Below, in pieces: positions 8,577-17,231 of a DNA stretch of 64,000 bases; positions within the stretch are counted from its first letter, which is position 1; the number at the start of each line of letters is the position of its first letter. The notes under the pieces are model-generated. The model worked only from the letters and a program-made list of their open reading frames with translations. It did not search any database and was not told where the DNA came from. A program made the position numbers and the translations under genes. Origin of the DNA: Bacteroidia bacterium (GTDB lineage: Bacteria > Bacteroidota > Bacteroidia > Flavobacteriales > Flavobacteriaceae); contig JAUIJA010000007.1 of assembly GCA_030431055.1 (NCBI GenBank), forward strand, positions 30,928 through 94,927, written 5' to 3'.

Positions 8577-8765
8577 ATGAAGAGAATTTGTATTACAACT
8601 TCCGATGTAGCTTTAATCACAGGTAAAACCTCTAGACAAGCGAGAAACATTATCAACGACATTAAAGATTATCTCGGCAAGTCAAAACACCAAGTGGTGA
8701 CTGTAAAAGAATTTTGCCAGTACATGGGCATTCCCGAAGAAGATATAGCAACATATATCAAGTAA
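8577..8765 (+). CDS. Small helix-turn-helix-like protein (62 aa)
   Basis: The 62-residue product has a region SDVALITGKTSRQARNIIND (residues 9-28) with the helix-turn-helix look of MerR/excisionase-type DNA-binding proteins, followed by VTVKEFCQYMGI, like the short second motif of such proteins. Related small proteins are widespread in Flavobacteria, as far as I recall, and have no assigned role. It is divergent from the 249-residue gene and is followed at once by a strong terminator and three 11 bp repeats. Such a protein could control the divergent pair or bind the repeats. Excisionase-like small proteins accompany mobile elements, but no integrase is present here. Confidence 0.6.
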   Translation: MKRICITTSDVALITGKTSRQARNIINDIKDYLGKSKHQVVTVKEFCQYMGIPEEDIATYIK

Positions 8766-8771
8766 GGAACA

Positions 8772-8807
8772 AAAAAATCCTAAAGAAATAATCTTTAGGA
8801 TTTTTTT
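8772..8807 (+). terminator. Terminator of the 62-residue gene
   Basis: An AAATCCTAAAG / CTTTAGGATTT stem with a short AT loop is followed by eight T, starting 6 bp after the stop codon. It is a clear intrinsic terminator. Confidence 0.85.
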
Positions 8808-8837
8808 TATCATGAGTATATCATTAATAGATAGTAA

Positions 8838-8870
8838 GTAGATACTATGTAGATACTAGGTAGATACTCC
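8838..8870. repeat. Three 11 bp direct repeats (iteron-like)
   Basis: GTAGATACTAT, GTAGATACTAG and GTAGATACTCC follow each other without a gap, close to one helical turn apart; a partial fourth copy precedes them. They lie between the small HTH-like gene and the 3' end of mnmE. The one-turn spacing suits repeated binding of a protein on one face of the DNA. Confidence 0.7.
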
Positions 8871-8897
8871 GTATTAAATAGGTAAAACCCTAGTTTA

Positions 8898-10310
8898 TTA
8901 TTTCCCGATACAAAAATTAGCAAAAATATTACCTAAAAGCTCGTCGTTAGTAACTTCGCCTGTTATTTCTCCAAAATAGTACAAAGCAGAGCGAATATCA
9001 ATCGCCATTAAGTCGGAAGAAATACCAGCATCTAATCCCCATTTTACTTTTTGGATTTCCTCTAAAGCTTTTAGTAAAGAATCGTAGTGACGTGTATTCG
9101 TAACTATAGTTTCATTATTGCGTAAAGCACCAGTATTTACAAACGAAAGCAAAGTGTTTTTTAATTCGTCAACACCTGTTTTTTGTTTAGCAGATAAAAA
9201 TAAAATATTCGGAATTTCATTTTCAATATGTTGTTTCACATCGTCAGAAAGTTTATCCGCTTTATTTCCAATAATCGTCAACGCTTTTTGCGGATATTTA
9301 TTTTTTATTTTTTCAATTTCAATTTTCAGTTTTTCAAGATTTGTTGCATTCAAATCAGAACTATCCACTAAAAATAGAACTACCTGAGCTTGTTCAATCT
9401 TCTCAAAAGTTTTTTTAATACCAATGCTTTCAACATGATCTTGCGTATCGCGAATTCCCGCTGTATCAATAAATCGGAAACCGATACCATCAATAACCAA
9501 TTCATCTTCAATCGTATCACGAGTAGTTCCAGCAATATCACTTACAATCGCTCTTTCTTCGTTCAATAATGCATTTAATAATGTCGATTTCCCTACGTTA
9601 GGTTCGCCTACAATAGCAACCGGAATTCCGTTTTTGATAACGTTACCCACAGCAAAAGAATCGATTAATCGTTTTAATACAAATTCAATTCGGTTTAATA
9701 ATTCGTGAAAAGCAGTTCTATCAGCAAATTCCACATCTTCTTCGCTAAAGTCTAATTCTAATTCAATTAACGAAGCAAAATTCAATAACTCTTCACGCAA
9801 TTTGGCAATTTCATTACTAAATCCGCCACGCATTTGCTGCATCGCAATTTGGTGACTCGCTTCATTGTCAGATGCAATCAAATCGGCAACAGCTTCGGCT
9901 TGTGATAAGTCTAATTTGCCGTTTAAAAAAGCACGCAAAGTAAATTCTCCCGCGTCGGCCATTTTAGCGCCTTTACGCAATAATAACTGAATAATTTGTT
10001 GCTGAATAAAAGTAGAACCGTGACATGAAATTTCTACTACATTTTCACCAGTATACGAATTCGGACCTTTAAAAATAGAAACTAAAACTTGGTCAATAAC
10101 TTTTCCAACTTGCCCTGAGCCTGTCGAAGGGTCAACAATATGTCCTAAGTGAATTGTATGCGTTTTTTGTTGACTCAAATCTTTACCAGAAACCGATTGA
10201 AATACTTGCGAAGCAATACGAATTGCGTCTTTACCCGAAAGTCGAATTACAGCAATGGCGCCAGCGCCAGATGGAGTAGCTAAAGCAACAATAGTTTCTT
10301 GTGGAATCAT
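8898..10310 (-). CDS. mnmE: tRNA modification GTPase MnmE (TrmE/ThdF)
   Basis: The protein, 470 residues from the chosen ATG at 10310 (MIPQETIVALATPSGAGAIA), acts with MnmG to modify the wobble uridine of certain tRNAs (5-carboxymethylaminomethyl group). The N-terminal domain binds the folate one-carbon donor. A GTPase domain begins with GEPNVGKST (about residue 230) and has DTAG, TTRD and NKAD motifs. The protein ends in FCIGK, the Cys needed for activity. A frame extension to 10334 is possible but lacks family support. Oddly, the stretch PSTGSGQ after GHIVD is encoded by a dispersed palindrome inserted in frame. The 3' end of this gene is the boundary of the accessory region. Confidence 0.97.
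   Translation of the reverse strand: MIPQETIVALATPSGAGAIAVIRLSGKDAIRIASQVFQSVSGKDLSQQKTHTIHLGHIVDPSTGSGQVGKVIDQVLVSIFKGPNSYTGENVVEISCHGSTFIQQQIIQLLLRKGAKMADAGEFTLRAFLNGKLDLSQAEAVADLIASDNEASHQIAMQQMRGGFSNEIAKLREELLNFASLIELELDFSEEDVEFADRTAFHELLNRIEFVLKRLIDSFAVGNVIKNGIPVAIVGEPNVGKSTLLNALLNEERAIVSDIAGTTRDTIEDELVIDGIGFRFIDTAGIRDTQDHVESIGIKKTFEKIEQAQVVLFLVDSSDLNATNLEKLKIEIEKIKNKYPQKALTIIGNKADKLSDDVKQHIENEIPNILFLSAKQKTGVDELKNTLLSFVNTGALRNNETIVTNTRHYDSLLKALEEIQKVKWGLDAGISSDLMAIDIRSALYYFGEITGEVTNDELLGNIFANFCIGK
10113..10131. repeat. Dispersed palindrome inserted in frame within mnmE
   Basis: The 19 bp CCCTGAGCCTGTCGAAGGG is an imperfect palindrome that I recognise as a short repeat scattered in many bacterial genomes. 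Here it lies inside the folate-binding domain of mnmE and is read through as DPSTGSGQ without breaking the frame. Confidence 0.8.
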
Positions 10311-10394
10311 AAGATTTATTTTATTCGCATGCAAAGATACAAAAGTTATACTTTGGGCGTGCCCTCATTTTATTCGGTCAGGCTGTTCACTTTA

Positions 10395-10473
10395 TCTTTT
10401 TTGTCACATCGAGCATTTGATATTAAGAGGAGCAAACTTTTGTTTGCGGTTAAATGTCGAGATGACAAAAAAG
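10395..10473. repeat. Intergenic inverted repeat with nested hairpin
   Basis: The outer arms (about 22 bases; 10395-10418 and 10451-10473) have the form TTTTTTGTCA ... TGACAAAAAA with a few mismatches and contain TCGAG/TCGAC cores. An inner hairpin GCAAAC-TTTT-GTTTGC sits at 10432-10447. The TCGAG-type cores recall the elements near 31.7, 33.4 and 47.1 kb. This and the dnaN terminator fill the 318 bp gap between mnmE and dnaN; I see no gene there. Confidence 0.7.
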
Positions 10474-10501
10474 GATACCGTTTCCATCCTTCACGCAAAT
10501 A

Positions 10502-10541
10502 AAAAACCGTAATCACTTTACAGTTCTTACGGTTTTTAGGT
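10502..10541 (-). terminator. Terminator downstream of dnaN
   Basis: An AAAAACCGTAA / TTACGGTTTTT stem encloses a 14-17 base loop. The T run lies on both strands, so it could also stop transcription coming the other way. Confidence 0.6.
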
Positions 10542-10628
10542 TAAGGGTTGGTTATAGTTTTTTAATGAGAATAGAAAAAAGATAAAATAAAATAGATGAT
10601 CTAAATTCTGAATTCTAAAATCTAAATT

Positions 10629-11747
10629 TTAATTGCTAAGCATTACAGGCATAACAAGCATAGTAACAGTTTCTCCTTCGTCTAATCCATCAACTGGAGT
10701 TAAAATTCCAGCTCTATTTGGCATCGACATTTCAAGTTGAATTTCGTCACTTGTTAAGTTACTCAACATTTCAGTTAAGAAACGAGAGTTAAAACCAATT
10801 TGAATATCGTCACCTTGGTAATCACAAGTTAAACGCTCATCGGCTTTGTTTGAGTAATCAATATCTTCAGCTGAAATGTTCAATTCTGTTCCAGCAATTT
10901 TTAAACGAATTTGGTGTGTAGTCTTGTTAGCAAAAATTGACACACGACGAACAGAGCTTAAGAATTGATTTCTGTTGATTAATAATTTATTAGGGTTTTC
11001 TTTTGGAATAACTGCTTCATAATTAGGATATTTTCCATCAATTAAGCGACAAGTTAAGATATAGTTTTCAAAAGAAAACGTTGCATTAGAATCATTGTAT
11101 TCTACTTTAACTTCTTCATCAGAAGCACCTAAAATTCCCTTTAAAATATTTAAAGGTTTCTTTGGCATAATAAAATCGGCTACTTGAGATGCTTTTACAT
11201 CGGCACGTGCATATTTTACTAATTTATGAGCATCAGTAGCAACAAAAATTAACCCTTCAGGTGAAAATTGGAAAAATACACCGCTCATTACTGGGCGTAA
11301 ATCGTCGTTTCCAGCAGCAAAAATAGTTTTGCTAATAGCCGTTGCTAAAACATCAGCAGGAATTAGAGTAGAAGAAGGTTCTTCTAAAACTACAGCTTTT
11401 GGAAATTCATCTCCTGGAGCATAAGCAATAGCATATTTACCAGAGTTTGAACTAATTTCTATTGTATTATTGTCTTCAACTGTGAACGTTAAAGGTTGTT
11501 CTGGAAATGTTTTTAAAATATCTAATAATAATTTCGCAGGAACAGCAACACTTCCTTGACTTGTAGAATCAATTTCTAATGAAGCCGACATAGTCGTTTC
11601 TAAATCAGAAGCTGAAACTGTTAATTTAGTATTGTCTAATTCAAATAAGAAATTATCTAAAATAGGTAAAGTATTACTACTGTTAATAACACTTCCTAAT
11701 ACTTGTAGTTGTTTTAATAAATACGAACTTGATACAATAAATTTCAT
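10629..11747 (-). CDS. dnaN: DNA polymerase III beta subunit (sliding clamp)
   Basis: The 372-residue protein has the full length and three-domain repeat of the bacterial sliding clamp, beginning MKFIVSSSYLLKQLQ and ending in PVMLSN, where the family has its M-P-x-R/L-type end. As a ring-shaped dimer it holds the replicative polymerase on DNA. It stands alone here, downstream of gldG, with its own consensus promoter and terminator; dnaA is not adjacent. Confidence 0.97.
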   Translation of the reverse strand: MKFIVSSSYLLKQLQVLGSVINSSNTLPILDNFLFELDNTKLTVSASDLETTMSASLEIDSTSQGSVAVPAKLLLDILKTFPEQPLTFTVEDNNTIEISSNSGKYAIAYAPGDEFPKAVVLEEPSSTLIPADVLATAISKTIFAAGNDDLRPVMSGVFFQFSPEGLIFVATDAHKLVKYARADVKASQVADFIMPKKPLNILKGILGASDEEVKVEYNDSNATFSFENYILTCRLIDGKYPNYEAVIPKENPNKLLINRNQFLSSVRRVSIFANKTTHQIRLKIAGTELNISAEDIDYSNKADERLTCDYQGDDIQIGFNSRFLTEMLSNLTSDEIQLEMSMPNRAGILTPVDGLDEGETVTMLVMPVMLSN

Positions 11748-11776
11748 TTAAAATTTATTTAATGATTTTAGAATTA

Positions 11777-11807
11777 CAAATATATTTTAATTATTTCCAA
11801 TAGCAAA
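11777..11807 (-). promoter_or_regulatory. dnaN promoter
   Basis: Read on the minus strand, TTTG (11807-11804), 19 bp, then TATATTTG (11784-11777): an exact match to the Bacteroidota consensus. The start codon follows about 30 bp downstream. Confidence 0.75.
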
Positions 11808-11823
11808 ATGTATTTATTAACAT

Positions 11824-13503
11824 CTATTTGCTGTAAATACGTTTTCTTAAGTAGGTAAACAAGAATCCGAAAATTGTAAGTATAACTATTGGTAATCCGA
11901 TAGTTATCATTTGTGCCCAACTATAATTTTGGTATACTTTTTCTTTATCTAGTAGTGGAATTTCTACATCTTTACTGCGAATGTTAATAAGTCCATTATC
12001 GTCTAATAGATAATTAACGCAATTCATTAAAAATTCTTTGTTTCCATAGAGTTGATTGGTCCATTTGTCAAAACCTAACTCAAGCGGAACTCCTTTTTCC
12101 ATTTGATTTTTAATAATATCGCCATCAGAAATTACAATCATTTCAGTAGTAACACTTACATCTTTATAATTATTGTCTTTGAATGGAAGTACACGATTTT
12201 TGTACATTGAATTAAATTTCCCTTCTAATAAAACCGATACAGGAATTAATCCTTTTCCTGTATAATCACTTTCGCTCGTTTCTTCAGTTACCATTTCTAA
12301 AGAAATAGGAGTAGGAAGACCAACAGGCTTAGAATAAGGCGAACTGGTTAATAGAACGGTTTTCTTTACATCGTTTTTCAACAACTCAATTGGTGATGTA
12401 AATTCAAACTTAATTCCATCCATATTTTTTACAATAGGGTGATTGTTATTCTCAGAATATATAAACGGAGAATATTTCCACATATATTGCTGATATTGTG
12501 TTTGACTTCCTAATTGTCCAGAAGCTAGTTTAATAGGCGTTCCGTATTCATCTTTAATAATTTGATGATTTAAACGGAAACCATAAGAAAAGAACATATC
12601 AGTTAAATTTAGCTCGTTATATTGCGCAACAGCTAAACCATTTTCGTTGTTCAAATCTTCAAAATTTAGTGGAGCATTATCAACTAGCCACAGTGTTTTT
12701 CCGCCATTCATTATGAATTGATCTAAAACTTGTTTTTCTTCTTCAGAAAAAGCTTCTGTAGGTTTTGCTATAATTGCTAAATCGTATTTTTTTAATTCAG
12801 CAAGAGTTTCATTTGGTTGCTGTTTTTGAACTGAATCTAAAGTAAACGGACCAATAAAATAACTTTCTCTTACAGTTTGAAGAAAATCAGCTAAATAATA
12901 ATCAGGTAATTCGCCATTTCCTTTAAGAATAGCAATTTTCTTTACCTTTTGAGTCGTTATTTTAGATAAAGCTTCGGCGAAAGCGAACTCTAAATGTTGT
13001 ACCGAACTGATTACTTTTTGCTCCGTTGAAGCGCCCATTAAGTTTTTCAATAAAGCAACTTTTGCACCTTTTTCGCCGTAATTTGCTGCAGCCCAAGGAA
13101 AAACTACTTCTTGTGATTGTTTTCCTTTATCATCAACTGTTATGTTTAATGGTTGCATTCCTCTTTCGTAGAATTGCTTCATTACTGCAACTCTTTCTTC
13201 TTCCTTTTCAATCGGATTTATAAATTGAAAAATAATATTGGAATTATAAGCTGAAAACTCTTCTAAAAGTTGACGTGTTTCGTCTTGTAAACGTCTAAAT
13301 TCAGGTGGAAAATTTCCTTCTAAGAAAACATCAATATATAACGGACTTTCAACATTTTTTACAATGTCTAAAGTTGTTGGTGATAAGGTATAACGTTTAT
13401 CTTGAGTTAAATCGAATCGTTTAAAAAGATATTGTCCGGCGAAGTTTACACCAAATAAAACTATTAATGTAACTACTAATTGTTTTAATGCATTCTTTCT
13501 CAT
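11824..13503 (-). CDS. gldG: Gliding motility ABC transporter component GldG
   Basis: The 559-residue protein has a membrane segment near residues 8-25, a long extracytoplasmic part with the ABC-type auxiliary domain, and a second membrane segment near residues 530-553 followed by a short basic tail. GldG works with the permease GldF and the ATPase GldA, and all three are linked to gliding in Flavobacterium. It overlaps gldF by 4 bp, so the two are translationally coupled. gldA is not in this window, which agrees with its separate location in known species. Confidence 0.93.
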   Translation of the reverse strand: MRKNALKQLVVTLIVLFGVNFAGQYLFKRFDLTQDKRYTLSPTTLDIVKNVESPLYIDVFLEGNFPPEFRRLQDETRQLLEEFSAYNSNIIFQFINPIEKEEERVAVMKQFYERGMQPLNITVDDKGKQSQEVVFPWAAANYGEKGAKVALLKNLMGASTEQKVISSVQHLEFAFAEALSKITTQKVKKIAILKGNGELPDYYLADFLQTVRESYFIGPFTLDSVQKQQPNETLAELKKYDLAIIAKPTEAFSEEEKQVLDQFIMNGGKTLWLVDNAPLNFEDLNNENGLAVAQYNELNLTDMFFSYGFRLNHQIIKDEYGTPIKLASGQLGSQTQYQQYMWKYSPFIYSENNNHPIVKNMDGIKFEFTSPIELLKNDVKKTVLLTSSPYSKPVGLPTPISLEMVTEETSESDYTGKGLIPVSVLLEGKFNSMYKNRVLPFKDNNYKDVSVTTEMIVISDGDIIKNQMEKGVPLELGFDKWTNQLYGNKEFLMNCVNYLLDDNGLINIRSKDVEIPLLDKEKVYQNYSWAQMITIGLPIVILTIFGFLFTYLRKRIYSK

Positions 13504-14228
13504 TTTCCTTTAGTAGTTTTAAGTTGGTAAACCGTTAAAGATAAAAATGCAACAGTAACCGATACAAAATAAATAATATCTCTAGTATCTAGTACGCCAC
13601 GACTCATACTTTTAAAATGGAAATCCATTCCTAATTTTGCTATTACTGAATTGTTTTGCTTTAAAAGATTGGCAATTCCGTCGAAACCAAAATAAAAAAC
13701 AAAACAAATAAAAACTGCTAGAATAAAAGCAACGATTTGATTTTCTGAAAGCGTAGAAGTGAAAATTCCAATAGCGCAATAAGAAGCGACCAAGAATAAC
13801 AATCCGAAATAAGAACCTAATGTGCTTCCCATATCAATATTCCCTTCAGGAGCACCAAAAATCCAAACAACCCAAACATAAACTAGAGTAGGAAGCAAAG
13901 CTAAAACGATTAAAAAAAACGCACCAAAGAATTTTCCGTTTACAATTTCCCAAATTGATAATGGCTTTGTAAATAATAATTCTAAAGTTCCTTGTTTTTT
14001 TTCATCGGAAAAACTACGCATTGTTACTGCAGGAATTAAGAATAATAAAATCCATGGTGAGATTTTAAAAAACGGACTCATATCAGCAAATCCTGAATTT
14101 AAAATGTTGTATTCGCCATCGAAAACCCACAAAAACAAACCGTTTAAAATGAGAAAAATGGCTATAACTAAATAGCCAATTGGTGATCCAAAAAAGGATT
14201 TTATTTCACGTAGCAATAATGCTTTCAT
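13500..14228 (-). CDS. gldF: Gliding motility ABC transporter permease GldF
   Basis: This 242-residue membrane protein has about six hydrophobic segments and the layout of ABC-2 type permeases. The stretch SFSDEKKQGTLELLFTKPLS (residues 73-92) is characteristic of them. It forms the membrane part of the GldAFG transporter. Its stop overlaps the gldG start by 4 bp. A TAATTTTG box at 14278-14285 (minus strand) may be its promoter. Confidence 0.93.
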   Translation of the reverse strand: MKALLLREIKSFFGSPIGYLVIAIFLILNGLFLWVFDGEYNILNSGFADMSPFFKISPWILLFLIPAVTMRSFSDEKKQGTLELLFTKPLSIWEIVNGKFFGAFFLIVLALLPTLVYVWVVWIFGAPEGNIDMGSTLGSYFGLLFLVASYCAIGIFTSTLSENQIVAFILAVFICFVFYFGFDGIANLLKQNNSVIAKLGMDFHFKSMSRGVLDTRDIIYFVSVTVAFLSLTVYQLKTTKGK

Positions 14229-14277
14229 TTACGTTCTATTAATTTCGGTTTAAAAATAGATTATTTTTTAGTTGGAA

Positions 14278-14285
14278 CAAAATTA
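14278..14285 (-). promoter_or_regulatory. Candidate gldFG promoter -7 element
   Basis: TAATTTTG on the minus strand fits TAnnTTTG, 50 bp before the gldF start codon. It falls in the short gap after the monooxygenase gene. Confidence 0.35.
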
Positions 14286-14287
14286 GC

Positions 14288-14584
14288 TTAAGGTAATGAA
14301 GCAATTTTATCAACACTCCAAGCTTCAGGTTTATCGCTAAACATTGCTTTTGTGTATGTCCAAACTTCATTAAATAAATCAGAATGACGATATTTTTCTA
14401 AATGTTCTTCAGTTTCCCAAAAGCTATAGGTGAAAAAAATACGATTATCATTTTTATCTTGGTATAGCTCTAAAAACTGATTGCCTTCAAAACCACGAAT
14501 TTTATCTTTTATTTGATGAAAATTTTCAACAAAAGCATCAATTTTATCTTCTTGAAAGCGCATTTTTACGATACGTATAAACAT
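14288..14584 (-). CDS. Antibiotic biosynthesis monooxygenase (ABM) family protein
   Basis: The 98-residue protein fits the dimeric alpha/beta ABM fold of YgiN-type quinol monooxygenases: MFIRIVKMRF, then a helix, GFEGNQFLELYQD, the TYSFWETEEHLEKYR stretch, and a final helix. Members are small cofactor-free oxygenases or stress proteins, and the substrate cannot be read from sequence. It lies 11 bp downstream of the SAM hydrolase gene and is probably in one operon with it. Confidence 0.8.
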   Translation of the reverse strand: MFIRIVKMRFQEDKIDAFVENFHQIKDKIRGFEGNQFLELYQDKNDNRIFFTYSFWETEEHLEKYRHSDLFNEVWTYTKAMFSDKPEAWSVDKIASLP

Positions 14585-14595
14585 AAATTTAAATT

Positions 14596-15420
14596 TTATT
14601 CGAAGCTTATGGTAACAACATCACGGTAATCTAATCCTAAAAGTGAATTTGCTGATCCAATTGATTTAGTTCCTTTATAAATTGCTAATTCTAAAAAATC
14701 ATTTTCATTAAAAAGAGCCAAAGCTGTTCCCTCAAGGTTTTTTAAAGAATTTTTGTCATTCGATTTAAAATCTCCGTAAAAACTATGAATTCGTTCAATT
14801 TTCTTATTTAAAAACTGAACTGAAAACTTTCGACCTTGACCAATTTCTGTAATTAATTTATTGGAAAGATTAGTAACACAATTTCCAAAATCATCAATAT
14901 AAATAATGTTTCCTCTTATACTGTTTTTGTCATTACTAATTTGCGGAGCCAATTCATTATTTGTATAAACAGTGTCAATTTCTTTCCCTATAACATTTAA
15001 TAAACCGCCACGAGCAATATGGCAAGCAACAGCAACAAAAACATCCATGTTAGTTGCTTTTTTATTCAATCTCTCGTGAATATTTATAGCCACAATTTTT
15101 TGAGGATTTTTTTTCTGAATTAGTGAAGTTAAAATACCATTATCGGCACAAATGAAAAAATGATCATTCCATTCAATGGCAATGTGTTGAGAATCTTCGG
15201 TAAGTTCACTATCAACATCAATAATATGAATAGACCCTTTAGGAAAGTTGTGATAACAAGCCGAAACACAATAGCCAGCATTAGAAACATTGAATTTATC
15301 AATCTCATGCGAAATATCAATAATTGTAGCCTCTTTATATTCGGAAAGTATTTTTCCTTTTGTAGCTCCTACAAAATGATCTTTATGACCATAATCTGTT
15401 GTTAGCGTAATTATTGACAT
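14596..15420 (-). CDS. S-adenosyl-L-methionine hydrolase (SAM hydroxide adenosyltransferase, DUF62)
   Basis: The 274-residue protein begins with ITLTTDYGHKDHFVGATKG, the signature of the DUF62 family related to fluorinase and chlorinase. Further marks are IDISHEI and a substrate-site DNG (ADNGILTSL). Most bacterial members split SAM into adenosine and methionine using water, and the short loop arrangement gives no sign of a halogenase. It is divergent from phoH. Confidence 0.88.
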   Translation of the reverse strand: MSIITLTTDYGHKDHFVGATKGKILSEYKEATIIDISHEIDKFNVSNAGYCVSACYHNFPKGSIHIIDVDSELTEDSQHIAIEWNDHFFICADNGILTSLIQKKNPQKIVAINIHERLNKKATNMDVFVAVACHIARGGLLNVIGKEIDTVYTNNELAPQISNDKNSIRGNIIYIDDFGNCVTNLSNKLITEIGQGRKFSVQFLNKKIERIHSFYGDFKSNDKNSLKNLEGTALALFNENDFLELAIYKGTKSIGSANSLLGLDYRDVVTISFE

Positions 15421-15568
15421 AAATTTGTTTATAACTTATTGTAAAACGAAAGCTAGTTTTTGTTAAATTTGAATACAAACCTACGTAAAAATAGGCGATG
15501 CTCAAAATAGCAAACGCACTATATGTACAATTATTTTCTTGATTTATAAATTTAAAATTGTAAGCCTT

Positions 15569-16522
15569 TTGAACGAAAGAATTATTGAATTAACAGACAT
15601 TACTCCAAAAGACTTTTGGGGAGCAAGAGATTTAAACCTACAAGCATTAAAAAGCTATTATCCTAAATTAAAAATTGTAGCCAGAGGTTCAACTTTAAAA
15701 GCCTTTGGTGAAGAAGAAATTTTAGATGAGTTTGAAACTAAATTTCGTCGTTTAATGCTTCATTTTACTCGATATAATAATATTGATGAAAATGTAATTC
15801 TTAGAGTATTAGAAGGCGATGCTCAGTCTAATCAAGAACAAATGCACGATCGTGATAAGATTTTAGTGCATGGTGTAGGAGGAAAGTTAATAAAACCATT
15901 AACGCCAAACCAACAAAAGCTTGTAGAATTAGTTAATAAAAACGATATGGTTTTTGCCGTTGGTCCAGCTGGTACTGGTAAAACTTATACTGGTGTTGCT
16001 ATGGCAGTAAAAGCTTTAAAAGAAAAACAAGTTAAGCGAATAATTTTAACACGACCTGCAGTTGAAGCTGGTGAAAACCTTGGTTTCTTACCAGGAGATA
16101 TGAAAGAAAAACTAGACCCATATATGCAACCGTTATATGATGCTTTACGCGATATGATTCCGGCAGAAAAATTAGAGGATTATATTTTAAAAGGTATAAT
16201 TCAAATTGCACCTTTAGCATTTATGCGTGGTAGAACATTAGATAATGCTTTTGTAATTTTAGATGAAGCTCAAAATACAACACATAATCAAATGAAAATG
16301 TTTTTAACTCGTATGGGGAAAAACGCTAAGTTTATGATTACTGGAGATCCTGGTCAGGTAGATTTACCAAGAAGGACAATCTCTGGATTAAAAGAAGCTT
16401 TATTAGTATTGAAAGATGTAAACGGCGTAGGAATAATTTATTTAGATGATAAAGATGTTGTGCGTCATAAATTGGTTAAGAAAATCATTGATGCCTATAA
16501 AAGAATAGAAAATCAAGATTGA
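15569..16522 (+). CDS. phoH: PhoH family ATPase
   Basis: The PhoH-like ATPase has Walker A GPAGTGKT and Walker B FVILDEAQNT, followed by TGDPGQVDLP. PhoH proteins are cytosolic RNA-linked ATPases/helicases, often with an N-terminal KH-like part, as here (residues 20-100). No ATG precedes the domain in frame. I chose the TTG at 15569, giving LNERIIELTD as in relatives (317 residues); another TTG at 15539 adds ten residues. The gene lies alone between the divergent SAM hydrolase gene and an outer-membrane protein gene. Confidence 0.92.
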   Translation: MNERIIELTDITPKDFWGARDLNLQALKSYYPKLKIVARGSTLKAFGEEEILDEFETKFRRLMLHFTRYNNIDENVILRVLEGDAQSNQEQMHDRDKILVHGVGGKLIKPLTPNQQKLVELVNKNDMVFAVGPAGTGKTYTGVAMAVKALKEKQVKRIILTRPAVEAGENLGFLPGDMKEKLDPYMQPLYDALRDMIPAEKLEDYILKGIIQIAPLAFMRGRTLDNAFVILDEAQNTTHNQMKMFLTRMGKNAKFMITGDPGQVDLPRRTISGLKEALLVLKDVNGVGIIYLDDKDVVRHKLVKKIIDAYKRIENQD

Positions 16523-16612
16523 TGATAATATTGTAAGTATTATTGGAAATTTTGTAAGTAATTTTTTCTAAATCTTATTGAAATTTGTAGTGTAAACAAA
16601 AACAATGAAATT

Positions 16613-17128
16613 ATGAGAAAGTTATTTTTATTATTCGGATTGTTAGTTTTGAGTCCAATGGTAGCTCAAGAAATTGATGAAATCGATATTAAACCAAGTA
16701 ACTCTTGGGTGAAACTAGGAGTTACAGCTGGTGCTCCAATAGGTGATGCTAGCGATGTTTCAGCATTTAATTTAGGTATTGATTTTAGAGGTCAATATTT
16801 GGTAACTCCAAGTTTTGCTATAGGTTTAGCATCTGGTTATAACCATTATTTTGAAAAAGATGATTTCGAATCTTTTGGTGTAGTACCAGTTGCAGGTTTT
16901 GTACGATACTATTTTCAACCTAAAGGTTTATTTTTTGGATCAGATTTAGGTTACGGATTTTTAACTAATGTTGATGAAAATTCTGGTGGATTGTATATAA
17001 ATCCGCAAATTGGTTACCATAATAGAGATTGGAATATTTATGGATACTTTCAAAATACCTTTGCTGAAAACGATGTTGATATACAAAGTATTGGAATTGG
17101 AGTTACATATAATATTCGATTCAAATAA
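16613..17128 (+). CDS. Outer-membrane beta-barrel protein (171 aa)
   Basis: A signal peptide (MRKLFLLFGLLVLSPMVAQ) is followed by about eight amphipathic beta strands rich in Gly, Tyr and Phe, ending with IGVTYNIRFK, a typical final strand. It fits a small OmpA/OmpX-type barrel with eight strands. Function unknown; possibly structural. A terminator follows at once. Confidence 0.8.
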   Translation: MRKLFLLFGLLVLSPMVAQEIDEIDIKPSNSWVKLGVTAGAPIGDASDVSAFNLGIDFRGQYLVTPSFAIGLASGYNHYFEKDDFESFGVVPVAGFVRYYFQPKGLFFGSDLGYGFLTNVDENSGGLYINPQIGYHNRDWNIYGYFQNTFAENDVDIQSIGIGVTYNIRFK

Positions 17129-17137
17129 AAAAACATT

Positions 17138-17169
17138 AAAAAAAGGAGAAGATAGTTTCTCCTTTTTTT
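17138..17169 (+). terminator. Terminator after the beta-barrel gene
   Basis: An AAAAGGAGAA / TTCTCCTTTT stem with a five-base loop is followed by a T run, 10 bp after the stop codon. Confidence 0.8.
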
Positions 17170-17178
17170 ATTTATGTA

Positions 17179-17209
17179 TTGTTTTAGATGTGTAAACCAA
17201 CTAAATTTG
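17179..17209 (+). promoter_or_regulatory. purC promoter
   Basis: TTG (17179-17181), 20 bp, then TAAATTTG (17202-17209): a consensus Bacteroidota promoter, 22 bp before the start codon. Confidence 0.7.
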
Positions 17210-17231
17210 CAATCCAAACAACACACATTTA

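Noticed and set aside
10255..10512. Plus-strand gene overlapping the start of mnmE
   Set aside because: It runs antisense through mnmE and then through an inverted repeat and has no protein-like composition.
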